Below the pieces are notes generated by a model. That model saw nothing but the letters and a program-made list of their open reading frames with translations, searched no databases and had not been told where the DNA came from. From Methylotenera_A sp031422335 (GTDB taxonomy: Bacteria; Pseudomonadota; Gammaproteobacteria; Burkholderiales; Methylophilaceae), in the NCBI GenBank assembly GCA_031422335.1, contig JANOQW010000008.1:62001-126000 (forward strand): DNA of 64,000 bases. The letters are read 5' to 3'. Positions 43,043 through 50,859 of the stretch are shown here, piece by piece (positions within the stretch are counted from its first letter, which is position 1; each line of letters begins with the position of its first letter). Position numbers and translations under genes: made by a program.

Positions 43043-44482
43043 ATGAAGTATATCTCTACCCGTGGGCTATCGCCTGCGCTCACATTTAGCGAAATTTTAT
43101 TGGGCGGCCTTGCGCCAGATGGCGGCTTGTATCTGCCAGAAGCCTACCCACAATTTAACGATGCAGATTTAAGCAATATGCGCGGTATGAATTATCGCGA
43201 TTTGGCATTTGCGATTTTGTCACGATTGATTGACGACATTCCTGCCGCTGATTTAAAAGCGATTATCGATAAAACCTATCGTGCCGAGGTGTATGGTTTT
43301 ACTCGCGCTGGCCAAAACGCAGAAGATATCGCGCCGACATTAAAACTAGAAGATAACTTGTATTTGCTGAGTCTATCCAATGGCCCAACGCTGGCGTTTA
43401 AAGACATGGCCATGCAGCTGCTAGGCAATTTATTTGAATATGTGCTTAAACAACGTAATGAAACGACCAATATTTTAGGCGCCACTTCGGGCGATACTGG
43501 CAGTGCGGCAGAATATGCGATGCGCGGCAAGCAGGGTGTGCGGGTATTTATGCTGAGTCCGTATAAAAAAATGAGCCGTTTTCAAACCGCGCAAATGTTC
43601 AGCTTGCAAGACGACAATATTTTTAACATTGCGGTAAACGGCGTGTTTGACGACTGCCAAGATATGGTGAAAGCGGTGAGCAACGACGCGACTTTTAAGG
43701 CGAAATACAAGATAGGCGCGGTCAATTCTATCAATTGGGGTCGCATCGTCGCGCAAGTGGTGTACTACTTTAAAGGCTATTTTGCGGTGACGAAAAGCAA
43801 TATGCAAAAGGTAGATTTTGCCGTGCCTAGTGGTAATTTTGGCAATGTGTGTGCAGGCCACATTGCACGTATGATGGGCTTGCCAATTGATAAGCTGATT
43901 GTAGCAACTAACGAAAATGATGTGCTAGACGAGTTTTTTAAAACGGGTGTGTATAAACCACGTGGCTCGGCTAATACTTACCAAACTTCAAGCCCGTCGA
44001 TGGACATTAGCAAAGCCTCCAACTTTGAGCGTTTCGTGTTTGATTTAGTCGGCAAAGATGGCGCGAAAGTACGTGAGTTATGGAGTAGCGTAGATAAAGG
44101 CGGTGCGTTTGACTTGAAAGCGCTGATGCCAAAACTGGCTGATTATGGTTTTGTGTCTGGCAGTAGCAACCACCAAAACCGCATGCAAACTATTCGTGAA
44201 ACCAACGCAAAATATGGCGTGGTGATTGATACGCATACGGCTGATGGCTTAAAAGTTGCATTAGACTATTTTAATCAACCCCAGCGAGATAAAAACACGC
44301 CAATGCTGGTGCTAGAAACTGCGCTGGCAGTTAAGTTTGAAGATGCGATTATTGAAGCGCTAGGTCAAGCACCAGAGCGGCCTGCAGGCTTGCTTGGCAT
44401 AGAAAATTTACCGCAAAAATTTGATGTGATGAATGCAGATGTGACAGCAATTAAAGATTATATTGTGACTAAAACTGCATGA
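43043..44482 (+). CDS. thrC: Threonine synthase
   Basis: This PLP enzyme converts O-phosphohomoserine to threonine. It has 479 residues of the long form. The opening MKYISTRGLSPALTFSE and the PLP lysine in PTLAFKDMAMQLLG are clear, as is GATSGDTGSAAEYAM. It follows hom by 3 bp and overlaps thyA by 4 bp. Confidence 0.95.
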   Translation: MKYISTRGLSPALTFSEILLGGLAPDGGLYLPEAYPQFNDADLSNMRGMNYRDLAFAILSRLIDDIPAADLKAIIDKTYRAEVYGFTRAGQNAEDIAPTLKLEDNLYLLSLSNGPTLAFKDMAMQLLGNLFEYVLKQRNETTNILGATSGDTGSAAEYAMRGKQGVRVFMLSPYKKMSRFQTAQMFSLQDDNIFNIAVNGVFDDCQDMVKAVSNDATFKAKYKIGAVNSINWGRIVAQVVYYFKGYFAVTKSNMQKVDFAVPSGNFGNVCAGHIARMMGLPIDKLIVATNENDVLDEFFKTGVYKPRGSANTYQTSSPSMDISKASNFERFVFDLVGKDGAKVRELWSSVDKGGAFDLKALMPKLADYGFVSGSSNHQNRMQTIRETNAKYGVVIDTHTADGLKVALDYFNQPQRDKNTPMLVLETALAVKFEDAIIEALGQAPERPAGLLGIENLPQKFDVMNADVTAIKDYIVTKTA

Positions 44483-45273
44483 AACAATATACCGATTTAT
44501 TAAAACACGTGTTAGCCGAAGGCGCGCAAAAGCACGACCGCACTGGCACTGGCACAGTGTCAGTATTTGGCTACCAAATGCGTTATGATTTAAGCGCTGG
44601 CTTTCCGCTGCTCACTACCAAAAAAGTACATTTAAAATCCATTATTCACGAGCTGTTATGGTTTTTGCAAGGCAGTACTAATATTGCCTACTTAAAAGAA
44701 AATGGCGTGCGCATTTGGGATGAATGGGCCGATGAAAATGGCAACTTAGGCCCAGTATATGGTTACCAATGGCGCAATTGGCCAAAACCTGACGGCACGC
44801 ACATAGATCAAATTACGCAAGTGGTGAATGCCATCAAGAGCAATCCAGATTCGCGCCGTTTGATTGTAAGTGCTTGGAATGTGGCCGATGTGGACAAAAT
44901 GAAGTTGCCTCCGTGCCATGCGTTTTTTCAGTTTTATGTGGCGGATGGAAAATTGAGCTGTCAGCTCTATCAGCGCAGTGCCGATATATTCCTTGGCGTG
45001 CCATTTAATATTGCCTCTTATGCTTTATTAACAATGATGGTGGCGCAAGTGTGCAATTTAAAATTGGGTGATTTTGTGCATACCTTGGGCGATGCGCACA
45101 TTTACAATAATCATTTTGAGCAAGTTAAAGAACAGCTTTCACGCGATTTACGTAGTTTGCCCACCATGCGCATTAACCCAGAAGTGAAAGATATTTTTAG
45201 CTTTAAGTTTGAAGATTTTACGCTAGAGAATTACGATCCACATCCTGCTATTAAAGGTGTAGTTGCGGTTTAA
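44479..45273 (+). CDS. thyA: Thymidylate synthase
   Basis: This enzyme methylates dUMP to dTMP using methylenetetrahydrofolate. It has 264 residues with the nucleophile Cys146 in LPPCHAFFQFYV, the QRSADIFLGVPFNIASYALL block and the C-terminal valine-rich tail. It is the last gene of alaA-hom-thrC-thyA; folA, which regenerates its folate, lies 5 kb away. Confidence 0.97.
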   Translation: MKQYTDLLKHVLAEGAQKHDRTGTGTVSVFGYQMRYDLSAGFPLLTTKKVHLKSIIHELLWFLQGSTNIAYLKENGVRIWDEWADENGNLGPVYGYQWRNWPKPDGTHIDQITQVVNAIKSNPDSRRLIVSAWNVADVDKMKLPPCHAFFQFYVADGKLSCQLYQRSADIFLGVPFNIASYALLTMMVAQVCNLKLGDFVHTLGDAHIYNNHFEQVKEQLSRDLRSLPTMRINPEVKDIFSFKFEDFTLENYDPHPAIKGVVAV

Positions 45274-45454
45274 GCTACTTTTTGATTGTTTTTAGCCGAA
45301 TCGTTGGCTTGCTTTAACCCTTAATGTAATTAAGCATAAATCATTAAAATGCTTAGTAAGCTTTAACTCGTAGTAACGTAATCTAATCTTAAAATGAGTT
45401 AATGTAACTACTCATTCTATACTTACAAAACATTTACAATTTTGGAGATCAATC

Positions 45455-45982
45455 ATGAAATTACAACTTACTCTAAGTGCAGTATTATTTACTGCTGCAT
45501 TTACAAACTCAGCCTTGGCAGACCACGGTACTATCAAAGCTAAAGCTTACGATAGCTTAGGTAAATGTGTGGTGGCCGCGCTAAGTAAGCACGATGGTAA
45601 TATTGTAAAACTAGAAATGAAATCCGAGCAAAAAACTGCCATGTATGAATTTGATATTGAGTCAGCCGATGGCACTGCTTGGGATATTGAATGCAATGTA
45701 AAAACCGGCAAAGTGACTGAAGTTGAGCAAGAAGTAAAAGCAGATGATGTTAAATTTGTGGCATTAGCAAAAGTGAACGAGGCCGATGCTAAAGCCACCG
45801 CCTTGGCTGCACACTCTGGCAATGTGGTGGAGACTGAGTATGAGCTAGAGCCAGATGGTAAAGCCAGTTACGAGTTTGATATTGAAGAGGCGGACGGCGA
45901 AGAAATTAAAGTTGAAGTGGATGCCACATCAGGCAAAATTGTAGAAGTAAGCTATGAAGTTTATCAAATTGGTAAAGAGTAA
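45455..45982 (+). CDS. Exported tandem PepSY-domain protein
   Basis: This 175-residue protein has a signal peptide (MKLQLTLSAVLFTAAFTNS, cleavage after ALA) and two PepSY-like repeats. Each has an alpha-helix followed by a hairpin YEFDIE-x-ADG and a GK(V/I)xEV end (about residues 30-92 and 100-170). The protein is very acidic. PepSY proteins are inhibitors of or adaptors for periplasmic or extracellular proteases or respiratory partners; the partner here is unknown. Good ribosome site GGAGAT precedes the ATG. Confidence 0.78.
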   Translation: MKLQLTLSAVLFTAAFTNSALADHGTIKAKAYDSLGKCVVAALSKHDGNIVKLEMKSEQKTAMYEFDIESADGTAWDIECNVKTGKVTEVEQEVKADDVKFVALAKVNEADAKATALAAHSGNVVETEYELEPDGKASYEFDIEEADGEEIKVEVDATSGKIVEVSYEVYQIGKE

Positions 45983-46049
45983 ATAGTTAAAAATAAGTAT
46001 TTAGTTTAAATGCTTAAATTTAAGTACCTTAATTAAGTATATTATTTGT

Positions 46050-46096
46050 ATGCCCTGCAAGCCAATATCTATACGGCTTGCAGGGCATTAATTTTT
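46050..46096 (+). terminator. Conserved-loop repeat copy 7, terminator-like
   Basis: Perfect 14-bp arms, ATGCCCTGCAAGCC (46050-46063) and GGCTTGCAGGGCAT (46075-46088), enclose loop AATATCTATAC. A T-tract follows at 46092-46097. It lies after the PepSY gene in its sense direction and could end that transcript. Confidence 0.85.
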
Positions 46097-46125
46097 TCAC
46101 ATAACGAGTACGTCACAAAGTTACA

Positions 46126-46157
46126 TAAAAAAAGCCACACTGCATAACAGTGTGGCT
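46126..46157 (-). terminator. Intrinsic terminator of the two-EF-hand gene
   Basis: Perfect 10-bp arms AGCCACACTG (46133-46142) and CAGTGTGGCT (46148-46157) enclose CATAA. On the minus strand the stem is followed by a run of T residues (46126-46132 complement), the form expected for the EF-hand gene that ends at 46206. Confidence 0.88.
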
Positions 46158-46205
46158 AAACCTACATTTCTAAGGGGAGAACTGTAGGTGTACTACCGGG
46201 AAAAC

Positions 46206-46580
46206 TTAATAACCTGTTGCTGGTGGGGCAGCTGGTGCTGCGCCGCTAGGGGTTACAGCAGGTGCCACGCCATCTAAGCTTTTCATGCTGCTAGCTTTGT
46301 AGCTTGAATATTCATCTGGCGTAATGTTGCCATCTTTGTTCATGTCGGTCATATCAAAGCTGGTGGCCAATATTTTATCTTTCACCGCTTCTTTCAATGA
46401 TATTTTTTTGTCACTATTCACATCTAGCTTTTTGAAATCTGCATCAGCTGGCGCTTCTGCCACGATTTCTTTTGCATCTGCTGCAACTGCCAATGGGATA
46501 TACAAGGCTGCTAGCGATATACCGGCAATGAGCATAATGGATGCTTTATTAAATGTGCTTAAATGATTTAATTTCATCAT
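46206..46580 (-). CDS. Exported two-EF-hand calcium-binding protein, predicted sigma-54/GlrR target
   Basis: This 124-residue protein has a signal peptide with cleavage near AVAADA, and two canonical EF-hand loops, DVNSDKKISLKE and DMNKDGNITPDE. A Pro/Ala-rich tail of about 25 residues ends the protein. ATG at 46580 follows AGGAG with 7 bp spacing. Upstream is a near-consensus sigma-54 promoter (46624-46639) and two palindromes beside glrR, so I infer direct control by GlrR. It has its own strong terminator. A relative with four EF hands is encoded at 11963-12436. Confidence 0.82.
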   Translation of the reverse strand: MMKLNHLSTFNKASIMLIAGISLAALYIPLAVAADAKEIVAEAPADADFKKLDVNSDKKISLKEAVKDKILATSFDMTDMNKDGNITPDEYSSYKASSMKSLDGVAPAVTPSGAAPAAPPATGY

Positions 46581-46623
46581 GAGGTAACTCCTAAACAATT
46601 AAAAAGTATTACAAGAGTGTATT

Positions 46624-46639
46624 AGCATTTGCCGTGCCA
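46624..46639 (-). promoter_or_regulatory. Sigma-54 (-24/-12) promoter of the EF-hand gene
   Basis: On the minus strand the sequence is TGGCACGGCAAATGCT. It has the full TGGCACG -24 block and the GC of the -12 block at correct spacing, with one departure from TGGCACG-N4-TTGCW (ATGC for TTGC). The predicted start point is about 46613, leaving a 33-base leader to the ATG at 46580. Confidence 0.8.
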
Positions 46640-46698
46640 CCTTTATTTTTTGTTATAAAACAGTAACTTAAGATAATTTTTGTGAATGTTAGCCGCCT

Positions 46699-46724
46699 AA
46701 ACCGTCTCTAAACAGAGACGGTTT
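46699..46724. promoter_or_regulatory. Palindromic enhancer site, proximal
   Basis: Perfect 11-bp arms AAACCGTCTCT (46699-46709) and AGAGACGGTTT (46714-46724) surround AAAC. It contains GTC-N10-GAC, like the known E. coli GlrR site TGTC-N10-GACA. It is centred about 98 bp upstream of the predicted sigma-54 start. An outer pair GTTAGCC (46688-46694) and GGCTAAC (46736-46742) flanks it. Confidence 0.6.
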
Positions 46725-46767
46725 TAAACGCAAAAGGCTAACTAGATGATAATGAAGGGCTTTTTTT

Positions 46768-46783
46768 GTCGCAAAATTGCGAC
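46768..46783. promoter_or_regulatory. Palindromic enhancer site, distal
   Basis: Arms GTCGCAA (46768-46774) and TTGCGAC (46777-46783) with 2 bp between form GTC-N10-GAC; with the T before it this is TGTC-N10-GACG, one base from the E. coli GlrR consensus. Its centre is 64 bp, about six helix turns, from the proximal site, and it lies 17 bp past the glrR stop codon. Confidence 0.6.
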
Positions 46784-46799
46784 GCTATTCAGTAGTTGC

Positions 46800-48167
46800 T
46801 TAATTTGATGTCGAATTAGATGCCAAGGCATCTTTGAATAACACAGGATTTATTTGATGGCGTTGTAATAATTTATAAAAATCGGTGCGGTTGCGGTTGG
46901 CAATACGCGCCGCTTGTGTGACATTGCCCTGGGTGGCTTTGAGTAGGTTAATTAAATATTGCTGCTCAAAATTTTTGCGCGCCGCATCAAACGACACCAT
47001 GCTGGCAATATTATCTTGCAGTGCTTTTTTCACTAATTTGTTGGTAATAATTGGTGTGGTAGCCAGCACTACTACTTGCTCGATAATGTTTTGCAGCTGC
47101 CGCACATTGCCAGGCCACGGCGCTGCCAGCAAGGTTTCAAGCGCCTCTGGCGCAAATCCATTGACCTTCTTTTGATACTTATTATTTAAGCTGACCAAAA
47201 AATGATTGGCCAGCAAGCCAATATCCTCGCGCCTTGCAGCCAATGGTGGAATTTCTAAACTGACCACATTAATGCGGTAATAAAAATCTTCTCTAAATTG
47301 ATTGGCTTGCATCGCTTCGATGAGATTTTTATGGGTGGCACAAATCAGGCGAATATCAATCGTCACATTTTCGGTCGAGCCTACTGGCCTTATCATACGC
47401 TCTTGCAAGGCGCGTAGTAATTTGACCTGAATTGCCAGCGGCATATCGCCAATTTCGTCTAAAAATAGCGTACCGCCATGCGCATTTTTGATTAAACCTG
47501 GGTGATCGCGGGTGGCGCCGGTAAACGCGCCTTTGCTGTGGCCAAATAATTCAGATTCTAATAGTGGCTCTGGCAGCGCAGCACAGTTAATGGCCACAAA
47601 CGGCTTATGCGCGCGGGCACTGGCTTGATGTATGGCTTGCGCAAACAGCTCTTTGCCAGTGCCGCTTTCGCCTTGAATTAGCACACTGGCGTCAGAAGCT
47701 GCCACCAACTTGGCTTTTGCCAGCAAGCTTTGCATTTGTTGACTGCTGCTAATAATACTGGCGCACCAGCGATTGTCATCAGATAAATTGGCCTGCGTAT
47801 TGGAGGCAATTTTAAGCGCGTTTTCAACTTGTGCAAGCAAACTTTTGCTATCGAAAGGTTTGGTTAAAAAGCTAAATACGCCCTGCTGTGTGGCATGCAC
47901 CGCATCGGGAATAGAACCATGCGCAGTGAGCAAAATAAACGGTATGCTAGGGTTTAGTGCGTGCACCGCCTCATACAAGGCCAAGCCATCCATTTCTGGC
48001 ATGCGTAAATCGCTAATCACCAGGCTAGGGCTATGCATATTGAATAAGGTGAGTGCCTGCTGCCCAGAGTGCGCGCTGCTAACTTGATAACCACTTGCCA
48101 CCAAGCGCATTTCTAGCAGCTTTAAAATATCTGCATCGTCATCAACAATTAAAATTTTCGGTATCAT
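46800..48167 (-). CDS. glrR: Sigma-54-dependent response regulator GlrR
   Basis: This 455-residue NtrC-family activator has a receiver domain with phosphoacceptor Asp53 (VISDLRMPEMDG), an AAA+ domain with Walker A GESGTGKE, the sigma-54-contacting motif GAFTGA and Walker B FLDEIGDM, and a Fis-type helix-turn-helix near the end (GNVTQAARIANRNRTDFYKLLQ). The gene order glrK-qseG-glrR is that of E. coli, where it activates sRNA glmY. Here a sigma-54 promoter lies immediately downstream and would be an obvious target. It starts 11 bp after the qseG-like gene. Confidence 0.88.
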   Translation of the reverse strand: MIPKILIVDDDADILKLLEMRLVASGYQVSSAHSGQQALTLFNMHSPSLVISDLRMPEMDGLALYEAVHALNPSIPFILLTAHGSIPDAVHATQQGVFSFLTKPFDSKSLLAQVENALKIASNTQANLSDDNRWCASIISSSQQMQSLLAKAKLVAASDASVLIQGESGTGKELFAQAIHQASARAHKPFVAINCAALPEPLLESELFGHSKGAFTGATRDHPGLIKNAHGGTLFLDEIGDMPLAIQVKLLRALQERMIRPVGSTENVTIDIRLICATHKNLIEAMQANQFREDFYYRINVVSLEIPPLAARREDIGLLANHFLVSLNNKYQKKVNGFAPEALETLLAAPWPGNVRQLQNIIEQVVVLATTPIITNKLVKKALQDNIASMVSFDAARKNFEQQYLINLLKATQGNVTQAARIANRNRTDFYKLLQRHQINPVLFKDALASNSTSN

Positions 48168-48178
48168 ATGAAGCAGTT

Positions 48179-48793
48179 TTATTTTTTTGGAGGGGCTTCA
48201 TTTTTATTAGGAATAAGCTCGCGCTCGCCCATGGATTTTTCAATTTTCTTTAACTCGTCTAGTTTTTGTTGGGCAGCTTCTAATTTTTGCTGTGTAGCTT
48301 CAAGTTTTTGTTGTAAAGCCTCATTTTTTTGCTGCAAACTTTCCAAGCGTTTCGGCTCGCCATTTACAGGTTTGGCTGGTTTATTCACCACCGCTAAATG
48401 ATCAAATAATAAATTGGCAAAAGCCAGTTGCGAGTTGACTAAAATATCCTCTTGCATAATTTTTTGCAATAATTGTTGTGCTTTCAAAGTGTCTGGAATG
48501 CTGCTGCTGGGCAAGCCGCATATCATCACCAGCCTCATGCGATGCAACAAATCGTTCGGGTTTACTACAAGCATCTGATTAGTCTCCAACAGTGCTTGTT
48601 TTTGTAAATCTATCGGCAAGTTAGAGAAAGCTTCTGCAAAATTTAAGTACTCAATGGCATCGATGTTTTTACTGTGAACAATTTTTACTGCAGCAGTGGA
48701 TTTGTTCACTGGGCTGGTTTGCAGAGTTTTATTGGGTGCTGTTGCGCAGGCAACAGCTAAGCAAGCGCACAATAATATAACAGGATTTTTCAT
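48179..48793 (-). CDS. QseG-like lipoprotein of the GlrK/GlrR cluster
   Basis: This 204-residue protein has a lipoprotein signal (LLCACLAVACAT, lipidated cysteine near residue 17), a helical middle part and a long coiled coil (repeats of Q-K-L-E-A-x-Q, about residues 150-190). In E. coli, QseG is an outer-membrane lipoprotein encoded between glrK and glrR that stimulates GlrK. Position and layout support that role; sequence similarity to QseG is weak by eye. Confidence 0.72.
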   Translation of the reverse strand: MKNPVILLCACLAVACATAPNKTLQTSPVNKSTAAVKIVHSKNIDAIEYLNFAEAFSNLPIDLQKQALLETNQMLVVNPNDLLHRMRLVMICGLPSSSIPDTLKAQQLLQKIMQEDILVNSQLAFANLLFDHLAVVNKPAKPVNGEPKRLESLQQKNEALQQKLEATQQKLEAAQQKLDELKKIEKSMGERELIPNKNEAPPKK

Positions 48794-48797
48794 CAGT

Positions 48798-50276
48798 TTA
48801 AGTATTCAAATTTAAGGTTGGAATCACTAATACAAAGTGCGCGCCATCATCGCTTGGCATTGCCGTTAGCTCTCCACTTAGCGCATTTGCGGCCTCTTTG
48901 GCAATAAATAAACCCAGCCCACTACCAGAAACTAAGCTGGCATTCGGCTGGTTGCCACGATAAAACGGCTCAAACAGGGCAGATTTACTTTTCTCATCAA
49001 CGCCTGGCCCAGTATCTTTCACAGCAATCGTCAGCGTCGATTTGCTTTGGTTGGTAGTCACGCTAATTTCGCCATTTTGTGGGGTAAATTTAACTGCATT
49101 CGAAATTAAGTTATCTAAAATGTTGCGTAGTTTTTCAGTATTTTTTTGTATGATAATACTTTCCGCGCTAATATTTACCTGAATATTTTTGTTACGTATG
49201 CTTAATTCATAGGCTTGAATAATGTCTGCCAACATGGCTTTAAGCGCTTGCTGCGAACTGTTTAGTTTCGCGTTATCTAGTGGATTATCGGCAAATTTAA
49301 TCTGATTATACTTGAGTAAATTTTCCACCATAGTTTGCAGGCGCAAACTGTTATCGCGCAATATGCGAATCACGTCAGCTTGCTTAGCATTTAACGTGCC
49401 AGCAACGCCATCGTTTAACAGCTCGCTGGCTTCTCTAATGGCGGTTAACGGCGTTTTAAGTTCGTGCGAGGCTTGTTGCAAAAAATGTTGTTTTTGTTGG
49501 TGTAAATCTTTTAGTGCAATGCGCAACCAATCTAACCGCGCGCCAAGTTTACGCAAATCACCTGGGCCATTAATTTTAATACTTTGCGCATAATCACCCG
49601 CGCCCAATTGGTTAATGGCATCATCCATGCGGCGGATGGGCCGCGCAATCATCCAGGTAATAATACCCGCAATGATAATGGCCAGTGGAATCAGCGTGAG
49701 CGTTTGCCAAAATAACAGGCGTTGGGTTTTGGCAACTTTATCTTTAAATAAAGCAGATTCTTTATCGATTAATGTATTGTTTTCATTAATAATTATATTG
49801 GCTTGCAGGCTTAAATTGCTAAATGCATCGGTAATCGTTTGGTCGTAATCAAAAGCATCCTTAGATTGACTGATAGTAGAAAATAAACGCTTTTCTTGCA
49901 AGGCAAATAAACTCAAATCTGCTGCCAGTGCTTTGGCCATGGGTTGCTGGGATAGACTATTTAATACATCCGTAAAGCGGCGATGCGCATTCATATAGTT
50001 GGTCAGCAGTTGCCGATCTTTTAACACAAAATGTTGGCGCGCACTGCGCTCCATCACCGCCAGCTCCTCTACTAAAATGCGGCTATTGCGGGTGGTTTCT
50101 ACCGCTTGTGACATATTAAACAAGCTTTGTTTGGTCAGTTTATCAAAGTAAATATTGGCATTAACAAACGCCACCAGCAAAGGCAGCATCACCAGCGCAA
50201 AGCCCAGCAGCAGCAGTTTTAAAAACGATTTGGGATAAGTAATTTGCAAGTGAACACGATTAAAAAGCATCAACAA
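48798..50276 (-). CDS. glrK: Sensor histidine kinase GlrK/QseE family
   Basis: This 492-residue kinase has an N-terminal membrane helix (about residues 20-42), a periplasmic four-helix sensor region, a second membrane helix (LTLIPLAIIIAGIITWMIA), a HAMP domain, the H-box QASHELKTPLTAIREA with the phosphorylated histidine, and N, G1 and G2 boxes (NLISNAVKFT, DTGPGVDE, GSGLGLFIA). It would phosphorylate GlrR. The gene overlaps the qseG-like gene region by close spacing (4 bp) and is divergent from folA with only 19 bp between starts. Confidence 0.88.
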   Translation of the reverse strand: MLMLFNRVHLQITYPKSFLKLLLLGFALVMLPLLVAFVNANIYFDKLTKQSLFNMSQAVETTRNSRILVEELAVMERSARQHFVLKDRQLLTNYMNAHRRFTDVLNSLSQQPMAKALAADLSLFALQEKRLFSTISQSKDAFDYDQTITDAFSNLSLQANIIINENNTLIDKESALFKDKVAKTQRLLFWQTLTLIPLAIIIAGIITWMIARPIRRMDDAINQLGAGDYAQSIKINGPGDLRKLGARLDWLRIALKDLHQQKQHFLQQASHELKTPLTAIREASELLNDGVAGTLNAKQADVIRILRDNSLRLQTMVENLLKYNQIKFADNPLDNAKLNSSQQALKAMLADIIQAYELSIRNKNIQVNISAESIIIQKNTEKLRNILDNLISNAVKFTPQNGEISVTTNQSKSTLTIAVKDTGPGVDEKSKSALFEPFYRGNQPNASLVSGSGLGLFIAKEAANALSGELTAMPSDDGAHFVLVIPTLNLNT

Positions 50277-50283
50277 AGACTAG

Positions 50284-50289
50284 TATAAT
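50284..50289 (+). promoter_or_regulatory. -10 element of folA, probable leaderless start
   Basis: TATAAT lies 6 bp before the folA ATG at 50296, so transcription would begin at or within a base or two of the start codon. No -35 match was found at 17 bp. It lies in the 19-bp gap between glrK and folA. Confidence 0.5.
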
Positions 50290-50295
50290 ACGCCT

Positions 50296-50778
50296 ATGAA
50301 ACCACTTTCGCTCATCGTTGCGCACGCAAAAAACAATGTTATTGGCCTCAATAACACGTTGCCATGGCATTTGCCCGAAGATTTAAAGCGTTTTCGCGCG
50401 CTTACCACTGGCCATCATATTATTATGGGGCGTAAAACTTATGAGTCACTGGGCCGTTTGTTGCCGGGGCGCACCACTATTATTGTCACGCGAAATAAAG
50501 ATTTTAAAGTGGCAGGCGCATTAATTGCACATAGCCTGCAGGCCGCTCTGCTATTGGCTTCTGGCGATGCAGAACCCTTTGTGATTGGTGGTGCGGAATT
50601 GTATAAAGACGGCTTGAAGCTGGCTACCAAGTTATATATTACAGAAGTGCATACTGAAGTTGTAGGCGATGCATTTTTTGCGCAGATCGATTTAAAGCTG
50701 TGGCAGTTAAGCGAGAAGCAAGCACATTTGTCAGCAAATAGTCTTGAATATAGTGATTTAATTTATATTCGAAAATAA
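50296..50778 (+). CDS. folA: Dihydrofolate reductase
   Basis: This enzyme reduces dihydrofolate to tetrahydrofolate, replenishing the folate used by ThyA and GlyA. It has 160 residues with NVIGLNNTLPWHLPEDLKRF, MGRKTYESLGRLLPGR and VIGGAELYKDGLK. It has no ribosome site because the putative -10 is so close to the ATG. It is followed by a dispersed repeat and then the convergent decarboxylase gene. Confidence 0.93.
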   Translation: MKPLSLIVAHAKNNVIGLNNTLPWHLPEDLKRFRALTTGHHIIMGRKTYESLGRLLPGRTTIIVTRNKDFKVAGALIAHSLQAALLLASGDAEPFVIGGAELYKDGLKLATKLYITEVHTEVVGDAFFAQIDLKLWQLSEKQAHLSANSLEYSDLIYIRK

Positions 50779-50804
50779 ACTTAAAGTAAGTCTCTTTTAT
50801 TTTG

Positions 50805-50843
50805 ATGCTCTGCAAGCCGTATGGATGTTGGCTTACAGAGCAT
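50805..50843 (-). repeat. Conserved-loop palindromic repeat, copy 8
   Basis: Arms ATGCTCTGCAAGCC (50805-50818) and GGCTTACAGAGCAT (50830-50843) differ by one base pair. The loop reads AACATCCATAC on the minus strand. It lies between convergent genes folA and the decarboxylase gene; TTTTATT follows on the plus side. Confidence 0.8.
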
Positions 50844-50859
50844 GTTTTATTCCGCACAT

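Noticed and set aside
46688..46742. GlmY-like small RNA in the glrR downstream gap
   Set aside because: The nested stems are better explained as protein-binding palindromes; there is no T-tract or plus-strand promoter, and the sigma-54 promoter reads away from it into the EF-hand gene.
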